DNA of 64,000 nt from Paracoccus methylarcula. Its GTDB lineage: Bacteria > Pseudomonadota > Alphaproteobacteria > Rhodobacterales > Rhodobacteraceae. Below the pieces are notes generated by a model. It was not told the DNA's origin and made no database searches. It saw only the letters and a program-made list of their open reading frames with translations. The stretch covers positions 62,001 through 126,000 of the forward strand of contig NZ_PXNQ02000009.1 in the NCBI RefSeq assembly GCF_003007735.2. The letters are read 5' to 3'. Shown here piece after piece: positions 45,957 through 55,551 of this stretch. Positions within the stretch are counted from its first letter, which is position 1. Each line of letters begins with the position of its first letter. The position numbers were made by a program, and so were the translations under genes.

Positions 45957-47375
45957 ATGCGGCACATGATGAAGACGGTTCTGGCTGTGGGGGTTCTGAC
46001 GGCGGGTTTGCCGGTCGCGGGCTTCGCACAGGATGCGGTGATACGGATCGAGGCCAAGCGTGGCGAGGCCGCGGCGAACGAGGCGGCAGCGGGTTGGAGC
46101 CGGAAATTCGACGACGTGGTGACATTCCCGCTGAGCGGCGGCTGGATCGGGATCGCCCTGGGTCCGCTGTCACCGGAAGAGGCCGAGACACGGCTGGCCG
46201 AGCTGCGCGCCGCCGGAGAGGTGCCGGCCGACAGTTTCGTGGCCGAGCCGGGAAGCGGTGTGGAATTTACGCCGGTTGCTGCCACGCCTTCCGACGATGC
46301 CGAACCGGCGCAAGACGATGGGGCTGCGGCAACGGTCCCCGAAAACCTGCAGGTCAACCCGGTGATGACCGGAGGGCAGCCCGACAACGCACCCGAACCC
46401 GTTGCCGAACCCGCCGCGGCAGCGCCGGGCACTTATATCCGGCTGCAATCCCTGCGCACTCAGGCCGAGGCCGAGGAGGCGCTGGCTGAGTGGCGCGAGA
46501 ATTTCCCCGGCGCGGGGCTGTGGCATTTGCCGGGCGACTGGTACGGCGTAGCGCTTGGCCCGCTGGAGGAGGACACTGCCCTTGCATGGCTGGCCGCCTT
46601 CAAGCAGGCCGACCTGATGCCGGGTGACGCCTTTACCTCGGATGCGGCGGAGATGGGCGAAGAGGTGATGCCGGGTGAAGCCCCCGATCTGCCAGCACCG
46701 GGCGAAGCGCAAGAGATGCCGCCGATGGACGAGGTGCAGAAGGCGCTGCGTTGGGCCGGGCTTTACGAGGGCGGGATCGACGGCAAGGCCGGTCCCCAGA
46801 CCCGCGCCGCCATCAATGCCGAGATCACCGGTCAGCGGCTTTCCCCCGATCCCGGCACCGCCATGCGCAAGCTGATCGAACGGCGCGCGGCGTGGCGCGA
46901 CGAGTTGGGGCTGACGGTGCTGGAGGACGAGCATACCGGGCTCAGCCTGACGGCGCCGATGGACAAGCTGCAATTCGACCGCACCGAAAGGGCGCTGTCG
47001 ATCTATGCGCCGAAGAACGATTCCGGGGCGGCGCTGATCCTGTTCAGCCAGCCGGGCGGGCAGCAGGAGCTTGTCGATCTGTCCGGGCTGGTCACCGCTC
47101 TTGGCTGGGTGCCGCAACCCAAGCGGGTGATCGAAAAGGGACATGTCCTGCTGGAAGGCAAGAATGCCGATCACCATGGCCGGGCCGAGGGCTGGGTGCG
47201 CGACGGGCGGGCCGAGGGCTTCGTGCTGATCTGGCCCGCGAATGATCCCGCGAACCAGACCCGCCTTGCCGCAGAGATGAGCGACAGCCTGACCCGGCAC
47301 GCTCCGGCACAGGATGACCCGGTTGCACCTGGGTCCGAAACCGATGCGGCGGAAAACGTAACCGGACAGCCCTGA
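45957..47375 (+). CDS. SPOR/peptidoglycan-binding periplasmic protein
   Basis: 472 residues, ATG at 45957 after a strong AAAGGAGG. Signal peptide MRHMMKTVLAVGVLTAGLPV ending near GFA-QD. Two SPOR-like repeats (about 27-95 and 157-230), each with an I-R-I/L opening and a WxGxALGPL core (GGWIGIALGPLSPEEAETRL; GDWYGVALGPLEEDTALAWL), then a PG_binding_1 motif (MDEVQKALRWAGLYEGGIDG at about 260), then a C-terminal region of some 150 residues I do not recognise. SPOR domains bind denuded glycan strands at the septum. A cell-wall or division-site role is likely. It is transcribed alone and converges on trkH. Confidence 0.8.
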   Translation: MRHMMKTVLAVGVLTAGLPVAGFAQDAVIRIEAKRGEAAANEAAAGWSRKFDDVVTFPLSGGWIGIALGPLSPEEAETRLAELRAAGEVPADSFVAEPGSGVEFTPVAATPSDDAEPAQDDGAAATVPENLQVNPVMTGGQPDNAPEPVAEPAAAAPGTYIRLQSLRTQAEAEEALAEWRENFPGAGLWHLPGDWYGVALGPLEEDTALAWLAAFKQADLMPGDAFTSDAAEMGEEVMPGEAPDLPAPGEAQEMPPMDEVQKALRWAGLYEGGIDGKAGPQTRAAINAEITGQRLSPDPGTAMRKLIERRAAWRDELGLTVLEDEHTGLSLTAPMDKLQFDRTERALSIYAPKNDSGAALILFSQPGGQQELVDLSGLVTALGWVPQPKRVIEKGHVLLEGKNADHHGRAEGWVRDGRAEGFVLIWPANDPANQTRLAAEMSDSLTRHAPAQDDPVAPGSETDAAENVTGQP

Positions 47376-47475
47376 GAACCTGTCGGGGCGGGCGGAAAAC
47401 CACCGGGGCATCACCCCATCGGCTACGCGCTGGAAATTCACGTCCCGCGATCGCCGGGGGCTGCCTGCCCCCGGA

Positions 47476-47504
47476 CCCCCGGGGATATTGGAGTGAAGAA
47501 GAAG
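47476..47504. repeat. Dispersed 3'-end element, copy 3 (GAAGAAGAAG orientation)
   Basis: CCCCCGGGGATATTGGAGTG followed by AAGAAGAAGG. It shares GGATATT and GTGAAGAAGAAG with the lpxI-lpxB element and, inverted, CTTCTTCTTC plus the C-rich flank with the 11291 copy. It lies between the convergent ends of the SPOR gene and trkH, ten bases past the trkH stop. Confidence 0.75.
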
Positions 47505-47513
47505 GCGCGCCGT

Positions 47514-48965
47514 TCAGGACCGCCAGAATTTCGGCAGCAGCAGCACGAGCACCGAGACAAGTTCGAGCCGTCCCAGGAACATGCCGAGGATCATCATCCA
47601 TTTGGCGCTGGCCGGAAAGTCGACGATCGAGCCGTTCGCGCTGATCTCGGGTCCCCATGCCGGGCCGATATTGGCGATGGCCGTCCATGCGGCGGTCAGC
47701 GCGGTTTTCGTGTGCAGTCCGGTCAGCGAAAGCCCGACGATCAGCAGTCCGAATGTCAGCATGAACAGCGTGAAGAAGGCCATCACCGAATCGATCACCT
47801 CCTGGTCGAGGGGGCGCCCGTCATAGCGCAGCGGATAGACGCGATGCGGCGAATGCAGCCGCCGGATTTGCGCGCGGACCGCCTGGAACAGCACCAGGTA
47901 GCGGAAGATCTTGACCGAACAGCCGGTCGAACCGGTGCAGCCGCCGATCAGCCCGACCACGATCAGCAGCGCCAGCGGCAGATGCCCCCAGGCAACCATG
48001 TCCGTCGAGGCATAGCCGGTGCCGGAAAATGTCGAGATGGTATTGAAGACGGTCTCGCGGATCAGCTCACCCGGATGATCGCCCTGATGCATCACCAGCA
48101 GCCGGTAAAGGACGATGATGGTGCATGCATAGAAAATCCAGCGCAGATAGGCGCGGATCTGGCTGTCCTGCCAGATGGGGGGGAAATCGCCGCGCATGAC
48201 CTGGACCATGCGGATGAAGGGAATCGAGGCGAGGATCATGAAAACCGACGCGGCCCATTCGGGCGGCCCGAGAAACGCTCCGAAACTCGCATCATAGCTG
48301 GAAAAGCCGCCGGTGGAGACGGTCGACAGGGAATGCATGATCGCGTCATATCCGTTCAGTCCCAGCAGGATATAAGTCAGTGCCGCGGCAATCGTCAGCA
48401 GGACGTAGAAGCGGGTCATCTCGGCTGCGATCTCGCCTGCACGGGGCAGGATTTTCCCCAATGTGTCGAAGCCTTCGGACCGGAAGAACTGCATGCCGCC
48501 GACCTTCATCACCGGCAGGAACACCATGGCGACGACGACGATCCCCAACCCGCCGATCCATTGCAGGATTCCGCGCCACAGATGTGTGCCGCGCGGCAGG
48601 CCGTCCAGTTCGGGAAAAACGGTGGTGCCGGTGGTGGTCACGCCTGACATCGCCTCGAAATAGGCATCGGTGAAGCCTGCATATGGCTGACCGATGATGA
48701 AGGGCAGGGCGCCGAAGACCGGCAGCACGGCCCAGAGACCCGAGGTGATCAGGAACGCCTGTTGGATGTTGAGCGAGCGGTAATCGCCGCGCGATGCGAA
48801 CGTGACCAGCAGTCCCGCAACGACGGTGATGACGCCGGATTGCAGGAAGACTTCCCAATGGTCATTTCCGACCCACCAATCGGCCACCATCGGCAGGGCC
48901 ATCGATGCGCCCAGCACGACAATGACCTTTCCAAGCGGGTGAGCGACCGGGCGGATATCCATCAT
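47514..48965 (-). CDS. trkH: TrkH-family potassium uptake protein
   Basis: 483 residues, ATG at 48965 (a second ATG follows at once). Four M1-P-M2 repeats with selectivity-filter loops MSGVTTTGTTVF, STVSTGGFSSYD, STFSGTGYAST and IANIGPAWGPEI, each with the conserved Gly. It takes up K+ with TrkA, whose gene is not in the window. Conserved Arg/Lys for the second gate (GCTGSTGCSVKIFRYLV) is present. The 3' end faces the SPOR gene through a dispersed element. Confidence 0.96.
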   Translation of the reverse strand: MMDIRPVAHPLGKVIVVLGASMALPMVADWWVGNDHWEVFLQSGVITVVAGLLVTFASRGDYRSLNIQQAFLITSGLWAVLPVFGALPFIIGQPYAGFTDAYFEAMSGVTTTGTTVFPELDGLPRGTHLWRGILQWIGGLGIVVVAMVFLPVMKVGGMQFFRSEGFDTLGKILPRAGEIAAEMTRFYVLLTIAAALTYILLGLNGYDAIMHSLSTVSTGGFSSYDASFGAFLGPPEWAASVFMILASIPFIRMVQVMRGDFPPIWQDSQIRAYLRWIFYACTIIVLYRLLVMHQGDHPGELIRETVFNTISTFSGTGYASTDMVAWGHLPLALLIVVGLIGGCTGSTGCSVKIFRYLVLFQAVRAQIRRLHSPHRVYPLRYDGRPLDQEVIDSVMAFFTLFMLTFGLLIVGLSLTGLHTKTALTAAWTAIANIGPAWGPEISANGSIVDFPASAKWMMILGMFLGRLELVSVLVLLLPKFWRS

Positions 48966-49055
48966 GTCGTTTGCTTGCCGTGCGGGACGCGGAGCGTCAA
49001 GCGCTGAAAACCCCTGGGAGGCGCCGCTCCGATCCGGAACCCGGTGCCGCCAGGG

Positions 49056-49085
49056 GATGTATATCTATATCGGAGCGGCTATAAT
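49056..49085 (+). promoter_or_regulatory. Putative promoter of the MBL hydrolase gene
   Basis: TATAAT at 49080-49085 is a consensus -10 box, 39 bp before the ATG. The -35 region is weak (GATGTAT around 49057). A TATATCTATAT stretch at 49060-49070 lies between them and may be an operator. Activator dependence is possible. Confidence 0.4.
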
Positions 49086-49123
49086 CGTCCCGGTAGCGTG
49101 ACCGCATATTCCACGGAGGAAAT

Positions 49124-50008
49124 ATGGCAGCCCATCCCGTGACGATGTCCATCAGGCCGGATGTCCGCGGCCATTTCGACCGCGCAACGAACACGATCAG
49201 CTACATCGTGAAGGATCCCGCCTCGGATGCCTGTGCGATCATCGATTCGGTCATGGATATCGATTACGCGGCGGGCCGGATCACCTATGAGCACGCCGAT
49301 ATGCTGATCGACGAGATCAGCCGCCGCGGCTTGCGCCTGGAATGGATCATCGAAACCCATGTCCATGCCGACCATCTTTCAGCAGCGCCTTATATCCAGG
49401 ACCGCTTGGGCGGCAGGATCGGCATCGGCGCGGGTATCATGGTGGTGCAGGATGTCTTCGGCAAGATCTTCAACGAAGGGACCGAGTTCCAGCGCGATGG
49501 CAGCCAGTTCGATCATCTGTTCGAGGATGGCGACCGCTACAAGATCGGCGAAATGCCCTGCTTTGCCATCCACACACCCGGCCATACGCCCGCCTGCATG
49601 ACCCATATCATGGGCGATGCGGCCTTCGTGGGCGATACGTTGTTCATGCCCGATGGCGGCTCGGCCCGTGCGGATTTCCCCGGCGGCGATGCGGGCGTGC
49701 TTTACGACAGTATCCAGAAGGTGCTGGCATTGCCCGACGAGATGCGGCTGTTCATGTGCCACGATTACGGCCCGAACGGGCGCGACATCCGGTGGGAGAC
49801 CACCGTGGCCGAGGAGAAGGCGCATAATATCCATGTCGGTGGCGGGCGAAGCCGCGAAGAGTTCATCCGCTTCCGCACCGAGCGCGATGCGCAACTGGCG
49901 ATGCCTCGACTGATCATCCCCTCGCTGCAGGTGAACATGCGGGCGGGCGAGGTGCCGACCGACAAGGACGGCCGCCCGATGCTCAAGGTTCCGGTCAACG
50001 GGCTGTAG
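49124..50008 (+). CDS. MBL-fold metallo-hydrolase (persulfide dioxygenase/BLH-like)
   Basis: 294 residues, ATG at 49124 with GGAGG four bases upstream. Metal site HVHADHLSA (His79, His81, Asp83, His84), GHTPACMTH with a fourth His, GDTLFMPDGGSARADF and CHDYGPNGRDI with the last His. The pattern HVHADH plus DxGSxRxDF is that of the ETHE1-like persulfide dioxygenases and the Bigr-controlled beta-lactamase-like hydrolases (BLH) of Rhizobiales, one-metal enzymes of sulfide and glutathione persulfide metabolism. No rhodanese domain or ArsR regulator is adjacent. Assignment beyond MBL-fold, sulfur-type, is tentative. Confidence 0.85.
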   Translation: MAAHPVTMSIRPDVRGHFDRATNTISYIVKDPASDACAIIDSVMDIDYAAGRITYEHADMLIDEISRRGLRLEWIIETHVHADHLSAAPYIQDRLGGRIGIGAGIMVVQDVFGKIFNEGTEFQRDGSQFDHLFEDGDRYKIGEMPCFAIHTPGHTPACMTHIMGDAAFVGDTLFMPDGGSARADFPGGDAGVLYDSIQKVLALPDEMRLFMCHDYGPNGRDIRWETTVAEEKAHNIHVGGGRSREEFIRFRTERDAQLAMPRLIIPSLQVNMRAGEVPTDKDGRPMLKVPVNGL

Positions 50009-50017
50009 GGGGCGGGG

Positions 50018-50878
50018 TCAGGCAAAGCGCTTGGCCCCGGCCACGCAAAGCACCACGAGCAGCGTGATCCCGATCATCGATGGCGCCACGGGTTCATGCA
50101 GCAGCAGCCATGCCAGCATCAGCCCGAAGAAGGGCTGCAGCAATTGCAGCTGGCCAACCCCGGCAATGCCGCCGATCGCCAACCCACGATACCAGAAGAC
50201 GAAGCCGACCAGCATGGAAAACACCGACACATAGCCCAGCCCGATCCATTGCGCGGGGCCGATCCCGCTCAGGCTGGCGGGCCAGACAGCCCATGCCAGC
50301 GCCGCCATCACCGGAAGCGAGAGAACCAGCGCCCAACAGATCACCTGCCAGCCTCCGAGCCGCCGCGACAAGGTCGCGCCTTCCGCATAGCCGAAACCGC
50401 AGGCGAGGATGGCCGCGATCATCAGCAGATCACCGGTGAACTGCGCGTCACTGTTCTGGATCAGAGCATATCCGGCGACCAGCAGGCTGCCGAGGCAGGA
50501 AAACAGCCAGAACAGAGGGGCCGGGCGTTCGCCGCCGCGCAGGGTCCCGAAGATCGCGGTGGCCAGTGGCAAGAGGCCGATGAAGACGATGGAATGCGCG
50601 GCGGTGACATATTGCAGCGCCATCGCGGTCAGCAGTGGAAAGCCTACCACGACGCCAAGCGCGACGATCGCCAGCGACATCATGTCGCCGCGCTCCGGCC
50701 GGCTTTCGCGCAGCAGTTTCAGCAGCATGATCGCGATGCAGGCCGCCAGCACGGCGCGGGCCGATGTCAGAAAGAGCGGGCTGAACCCCTCGACCGCGAC
50801 CCGCGTTGCCGGCAGCGAGCCGCTGAAAATCAGCATTCCCAGAAATCCGCTGCCCCATCCCGCCGTCATGCCCTGCAT
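50018..50878 (-). CDS. EamA/DMT-superfamily transporter, divergent from a MocR regulator
   Basis: 286 residues, ATG at 50878 with AAAGGAG seven bases upstream. Ten helices in two EamA repeats (FLGMLIFSGSLPATRVAVEG; IGLGYVSVFSMLVGFVFWYR; QLLQPFFGLMLAWLLLHEP). Its promoter region faces the MocR gene and holds AACCAATACAA repeats, so it is probably the regulator's target. The substrate is unknown; amino acid or vitamin export is typical of MocR-linked transporters. Confidence 0.88.
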   Translation of the reverse strand: MQGMTAGWGSGFLGMLIFSGSLPATRVAVEGFSPLFLTSARAVLAACIAIMLLKLLRESRPERGDMMSLAIVALGVVVGFPLLTAMALQYVTAAHSIVFIGLLPLATAIFGTLRGGERPAPLFWLFSCLGSLLVAGYALIQNSDAQFTGDLLMIAAILACGFGYAEGATLSRRLGGWQVICWALVLSLPVMAALAWAVWPASLSGIGPAQWIGLGYVSVFSMLVGFVFWYRGLAIGGIAGVGQLQLLQPFFGLMLAWLLLHEPVAPSMIGITLLVVLCVAGAKRFA

Positions 50879-50941
50879 CCCGCTGCTCCTTTCATGTCAT
50901 GGCACGTGGATAAGAGGACAGGGCTGGTGAAGACAGATACA

Positions 50942-50988
50942 AACCAATACAATTATGACAATCTGTATTGATACATTAACCAATACAA
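50942..50988. promoter_or_regulatory. MocR-type operator: direct repeats in the divergent intergenic region
   Basis: AACCAATACAA occurs at 50942-50952 and 50978-50988, with a related inverted half TGTATTG at 50964-50970 between them. MocR regulators usually bind two direct repeats plus an inverted one. The region overlaps the likely promoters of the divergent DMT permease and MocR genes. Confidence 0.7.
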
Positions 50989-50999
50989 ATGAGTGACAG

Positions 51000-52382
51000 A
51001 TGAAGAACCGGACAGAACAGGTCATGCAGGCGATCCGCCGCAGGATCGACGGCGGCGCGGTCGCGCCGGGGGAAAAACTGCCCTCGATCCGCGGCTTTGC
51101 GGCGGCGATGGGGGTTTCGCCCTCGACCGTGGTCGAGGCTTATGACCGGCTTGCCGCCGAGGGGGTGATCTTCGCGCGCCGCCGCTCGGGCTTCTTTGCT
51201 GCTCACCGCAACCGGCCCGTCGCCCTGTCCGAACTGGGACCAAGACTGGAACGCGAGATCGATCCGCTCTGGGTCTCGCGCCAGTCGCTGGATGCCGGTG
51301 AGGACGCACCCAAGCCGGGTTGCGGATGGTTGCCCGCCGACTGGATGCCCGTGGATTCGCTCAGGCGCGCGATCCGTGCTGCGGGGCGGGCGGATGACGG
51401 GCTGCTGGCCTATTACGGCGGCACCCGCAGCGAGGTGAAGCTGCGCCGTCTGCTGTCGCGGCAGCTTGCGGATCAGGGGATCGAGGCCGGGCCGGATCGT
51501 ATCCTGCTGACCGCCTCGGGGTCGAACGCGATCGATCTCGTCTGTCGTCTGCTGCTTTCACCGGGCGACAAGGTGCTGGTCGATGATCCCTGCTATTTCA
51601 ACTTCCAGGCGCTGTTCCGGGCGCATCGGGTCGAGATCATCGGCGTGCCCTATACACCGCAGGGACCGGATATGGAGCATTTCGAAGCGGCACTGGCCCG
51701 GCACAAGCCGCGCCTCTACATCACCAATTCGGCACTGCATAACCCGACGGGGGCGACGATCTCGGCGCAGGTCGCGCATCGCCTGCTGACCCTTGCCGCC
51801 GCGCATGACCTGATCGTGATCGAGGACGATATCTTTGCCGAATTCGAGCCCGATCCTTCCCCACGGCTGGCGGCGATGGACGGGCTGGACCGGGTGATCC
51901 GGATCGGCAGTTTCTCCAAGACGCTCTCGGCCTCGGTCCGCTGCGGCTACGTCGCGGCGCGGCCCGACTGGATCGAGGCGCTGATCGATCTGCAGGTGGC
52001 CACCAATTTCGGCGGTCCGAGCCCGCTGGCAGCGGAGATTCTGCATCACGCGCTGAGCGATGGCGGATATCGCAAGCATATGGAGGCGCTTCGGGCGCGT
52101 CTTGCACGGCTCCGGCGCTTGACCGGCGCACGGCTGAGCGGGATGGGGATTATCCCCTGGCTCATGCCTCGCGGTGGTTTCTACCTGTGGTGCGCGCTGC
52201 CCGAAGGCACGGACGGGGCGGCGATGGCACGCGCGGCTCTGTCCGAGAATGTCGTCCTGGCGCCGGGGAATGTCTTCAGCCCCTCGCAGGCGATGACGTC
52301 ATATATGCGTTTCAATGTCGGCCAGATGGGTGATCCGGGGATCTATGACATCCTTGATCGCGCCATGCGGGCGGCGGCTTGA
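51000..52382 (+). CDS. MocR-family (GntR winged-helix plus aminotransferase) regulator
   Basis: 460 residues, ATG at 51000. GntR domain: NRTEQVMQAIRRRIDGGAVA, PGEKLPSIRGFAAAMGVSP and TVVEAYDRLAAEGVIFARR. After a linker comes a fold-type I aminotransferase domain with NPTG (LHNPTGATI), the PLP Lys in GSFSKTLSASVRCGY and the late Arg site. Relatives PdxR, GabR, TauR and DdlR use bound PLP as ligand or cofactor. Divergent from a DMT transporter with shared repeats, so it likely controls that exporter. The signal (PLP, an amino acid or a vitamer) cannot be decided from sequence. Confidence 0.92.
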   Translation: MKNRTEQVMQAIRRRIDGGAVAPGEKLPSIRGFAAAMGVSPSTVVEAYDRLAAEGVIFARRRSGFFAAHRNRPVALSELGPRLEREIDPLWVSRQSLDAGEDAPKPGCGWLPADWMPVDSLRRAIRAAGRADDGLLAYYGGTRSEVKLRRLLSRQLADQGIEAGPDRILLTASGSNAIDLVCRLLLSPGDKVLVDDPCYFNFQALFRAHRVEIIGVPYTPQGPDMEHFEAALARHKPRLYITNSALHNPTGATISAQVAHRLLTLAAAHDLIVIEDDIFAEFEPDPSPRLAAMDGLDRVIRIGSFSKTLSASVRCGYVAARPDWIEALIDLQVATNFGGPSPLAAEILHHALSDGGYRKHMEALRARLARLRRLTGARLSGMGIIPWLMPRGGFYLWCALPEGTDGAAMARAALSENVVLAPGNVFSPSQAMTSYMRFNVGQMGDPGIYDILDRAMRAAA

Positions 52383-52514
52383 CATGCCGATTCCGGCTAT
52401 CTCGGTGGCATCGCGCAGGCATGCTCGAAAGGCGATTTTAATCCTCACCGCGCCCTTGAACGCGCCCCCTCCGCAGGCTACCTTGAAACCAAGTTGAGAT
52501 CGGAGGGCGTGATC

Positions 52515-53636
52515 ATGGCGCCCAGGCGTCCCGCGGGTGGGGGCGCGTTCCCGAAAAATACGGTTGAGCCGTCCGTCACCCGCCAGACCGAGGAGGGCGC
52601 GCTTTATGCGGCGCTCGATCTCGGGACAAATTCGTGCCGGATGCTGATTGCGCGACCGCGCGGCAGTCAGTTTCAGGTCGTGGACAGCTTCTCCAAGCCC
52701 GTGCAGCTTGGATTGGGGCTGGAGGCTTCGGGGCGCCTGTCCCGGAGTTCGATGGCACGTACCATCCACGCATTGCATGTCTGCCGCCGCAAGCTGGAAC
52801 AGCACAATGTCAAAAGCATGCGGCTGGTCGCGACAGAGGCCTGCCGCCGGGCGCGGAACAGCCGCGATTTCATGCGCAATATCCGCCGCGAGACCGGTCT
52901 GCCGCTCGAGATCATCGATGCAGAGGAAGAGGCGCGGCTGGCGGTGATCTCCTGCGCCCCGCTGGTCAGCCACAAGACCGAGACGCTTCTGGTCGTCGAT
53001 ATCGGCGGCGGCTCGACCGAGCTGGTCTGGATCGACCTGGAGGATGTCGAGCCGCGCGAGCGTCCGCGCGCGATCATGCGGCTGAGCGACGGTTTCGGCA
53101 ATCCGCAGCCGGGCGGGGCGCGGGTGGTCGACTGGATCAGCGTGCCCCTTGGGGTGGCGACGCTGCGCGACATGTTCGCCGATGTCGAGGACGACCAGGG
53201 CCGTTTCGCGCTGATGAGCTGGTATTTCGAGGAACTTCTGGCCGATTTCGCGCCCTATGCGGACGGCTCGCCCGACGAGGGGTTCCAGATCATCGGCACC
53301 TCGGGCACCGTCACCACGGTCGCGGCAAGCCATCTCAAGCTGCGCCGCTATGACCGGACCAAGGTGGACGGGTTGACGATGAGCACCGCGCAGATCGACC
53401 GGGTCATCCATTCCTACCTGGCCCTTGGCCCTGCCGGCCGCCGCTCGGATCCGAGGATCGGGCGGGAACGGCATGCGCTGATCATGTCTGGCGCGGCGAT
53501 CCTGCAGACCCTGATGCGGGTCTGGCCGACGAACAAGCTGTCGGTCGCCGATCGCGGACTGCGTGAGGGGTTGCTTTATGCCCAGATGGTGCGCGATGGG
53601 GTGCTCAGGCCGGAAGGGCTGAATGGAGTGGCATGA
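52515..53636 (+). CDS. Ppx/GppA-family phosphatase
   Basis: 373 residues from the ATG at 52515 with GGAGG eight bases upstream; earlier in-frame codons belong to the leader. ASKHA fold: phosphate-1 loop [20 protein letters not shown], phosphate-2 loop [25 protein letters not shown] at the end. Removes phosphate from exopolyphosphate or pppGpp. At 373 residues it lacks the extra C-terminal HD domain of large E. coli Ppx/GppA, as is usual in alphaproteobacteria. The stop overlaps the rlmE start (ATGA). Confidence 0.92.
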   Translation: MAPRRPAGGGAFPKNTVEPSVTRQTEEGALYAALDLGTNSCRMLIARPRGSQFQVVDSFSKPVQLGLGLEASGRLSRSSMARTIHALHVCRRKLEQHNVKSMRLVATEACRRARNSRDFMRNIRRETGLPLEIIDAEEEARLAVISCAPLVSHKTETLLVVDIGGGSTELVWIDLEDVEPRERPRAIMRLSDGFGNPQPGGARVVDWISVPLGVATLRDMFADVEDDQGRFALMSWYFEELLADFAPYADGSPDEGFQIIGTSGTVTTVAASHLKLRRYDRTKVDGLTMSTAQIDRVIHSYLALGPAGRRSDPRIGRERHALIMSGAAILQTLMRVWPTNKLSVADRGLREGLLYAQMVRDGVLRPEGLNGVA

Positions 53637-54399
53637 TGGCAGCAAAAGGTTCAGGCGGTAGCCGGGCAGGAAAATCCAGCGGGCGCGGAGAGCGTGACCT
53701 GCGTGTTCGGGTCAAGACCGCAAAGGGACGCAAGCTGTCCAGCAAGCTGTGGCTGGAGCGGCAGTTGAACGATCCCTATGTCGCGCGGGCGAGGCGCGAG
53801 GGGTATCGGGGACGGGCCGCCTACAAGATCCTTGAGCTGGACGACAAGTATCGCTTTCTCGTGCCGGGCGCGCGCGTGGTCGATCTGGCTGTGCGCCGGG
53901 GGGATGGTGCCAGGTGGCCGTGCAGCGCGTGAACGCGCTTGGCGAGAAATCCGGTAAAGCGGTGGGCCGGGTGCTGGGCGTCGACCTGCAAGAGGTCGAT
54001 CCGGTGGCGGGGGCCGAGATTCACCTGCTGGATTTCCTGTCCGACGGTGCCGATGACAAGGTCAAGGACTGGCTGGGCGGAGCGGCCGATGTCGTGATGT
54101 CCGACATGGCCGCGTCCTCTTCGGGTCACAAGGGGACGGATCACCTGCGTATCGTCGCGCTGGTCGAGGCTGCTGCCGCGCTGGCCCTCGATGTTCTCGA
54201 ACCGGGCGGAACCTTTGTCGCCAAGGTGTTGGCGGGCGGTGCGGAAAGCGACATGCAGGCGATGCTGAAACGGAACTTCCAGAAGGTCGCCAATGTAAAA
54301 CCCCCGGCCAGCCGCAGCGACTCGTCGGAGAAATTCGTGGTCGCGACCGGATTCCGGGGCCGCCGCGATCCCGTCGAAGAGGACGATCAGGAGGATTGA
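53633..54399 (+). CDS. rlmE: 23S rRNA 2'-O-ribose methyltransferase RlmE/FtsJ (one single-base frameshift)
   Basis: ATG at 53633 (a second at 53636). Broken near 53888: GATCTGGCTG should read GATCTGGGCTG, restoring the SAM-binding motif [16 protein letters not shown]. Restored length 255 residues. It methylates U2552 of 23S rRNA for late 50S assembly. [18 protein letters not shown] and the later [20 protein letters not shown] (Asp of the KDKE tetrad) and [14 protein letters not shown] fit. Overlaps ppx/gppA upstream and converges with the AraC gene over 13 bases. Probably intact in the organism. Confidence 0.92.
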
Positions 54400-55466
54400 T
54401 CCCGGAAAGTTTCGGGGCGCTGCCCGGTCGCCGCGACAAAGCTGCGGGTGAAATGGGTGTGGCTGGTATAGCCCAGTTCCTTCGCGATCTGTGCCGGGCT
54501 TTGTCCGCCTTCGCGCAGCATTTCGACCGCCCGTTGCAGCCGCACCTCGTGCATCAGGTCGATGGCACGCTTGCCCCGGGCGCTCTGGCAGGCATGGTCC
54601 AGCGCCGCCGTGCCCGTTCCCAGCTCTGCCGCGAGATCGGCGATGGTCGGTCCTTCCCGCAAATGCGCCATGGCCAGCGAAAGAAAGCGCTCGACCAGAG
54701 GACGTTGCGTTTCGCCGAGGAGAGGCGGCAGGCCCGCATTGGCACGGATGGGTTCGAGCCGGGCAAGGCGCAGGGCCAGAACCCCAAGCAGGCATTGCAG
54801 CGCCTTTTCGGAATTGGGTCCGGCGCTTTCCTCGGCCAGTTCCCGGAGGGTTGCCAGCAGCGCCTCCCTGGATTCGCCGGCGGAGCCCGCCATCGGCTGC
54901 CGGGGAAATGGCGGATCGATATCGCGCAGCAATGCGGGGGCGAGCAGCAGGGCGTGGCCCTCGGTTCCCGGCATCGGCAATGCGGCAAAGGCGGTTCCGG
55001 CGGGGATGTAACGGACCGCATCGCATTCCATGACATGCTGCTGCCGCGGGAAGTTCAGGCGCAAATGCCCCACGGTCACCCAGATCAGGATATGATCGGC
55101 ACGGGTCCGGGGCTGCGGAGGCGTGGCGCGGCTGCCCCAGATGAACCCCGCCAGCGGCAAGAGGCGCAGCCCGGATTGCCGCACTACCGGGCGCTGTGCA
55201 AAGGGGCGGCCCGCTGTGGCCAACACCTTCGGCGGCATCGGAAGGGGCGTCGTCCCGAGCCGGTCCGTGGCGGCGTGATAGCGGTGCATATCCGGGGCAC
55301 GTCCCTCGGGAATATGCGCATCGTTGATCCGGGCATCCGGCAGGCCGCCTGCCATCGGGCGAGACTGGCCCGATGGGCTTCGCTCTGCGAAGGGGCTGGG
55401 CGAGAAAGGAAAACCGCCCTCCCAATCTGTTCGATCATGAGACGCCATCTGTAACCGTGAACTCAT
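54387..55466 (-). CDS. AraC-family transcriptional regulator
   Basis: 359 residues from the ATG at 55466, which has GGAG five bases upstream; Met60 (55289) and Met77 (55238) are alternatives. N-terminal cupin-like region with [19 protein letters not shown] and [16 protein letters not shown]. The C-terminal AraC domain carries two helix-turn-helix units ([40 protein letters not shown]) and ends in [14 protein letters not shown]. The effector and targets are unknown. Its 3' end overlaps rlmE by 13 bases, convergent. Confidence 0.85.
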   Translation of the reverse strand: MSSRLQMASHDRTDWEGGFPFSPSPFAERSPSGQSRPMAGGLPDARINDAHIPEGRAPDMHRYHAATDRLGTTPLPMPPKVLATAGRPFAQRPVVRQSGLRLLPLAGFIWGSRATPPQPRTRADHILIWVTVGHLRLNFPRQQHVMECDAVRYIPAGTAFAALPMPGTEGHALLLAPALLRDIDPPFPRQPMAGSAGESREALLATLRELAEESAGPNSEKALQCLLGVLALRLARLEPIRANAGLPPLLGETQRPLVERFLSLAMAHLREGPTIADLAAELGTGTAALDHACQSARGKRAIDLMHEVRLQRAVEMLREGGQSPAQIAKELGYTSHTHFTRSFVAATGQRPETFRDQSS

Positions 55467-55551
55467 ATACTCTCCGGGTAAACTGTCGCCTAACGCCGGC
55501 GGTTCGGCAACCGTGAATCCCGAAAATATCCGGGTTGCGTGACCGGCCGGG

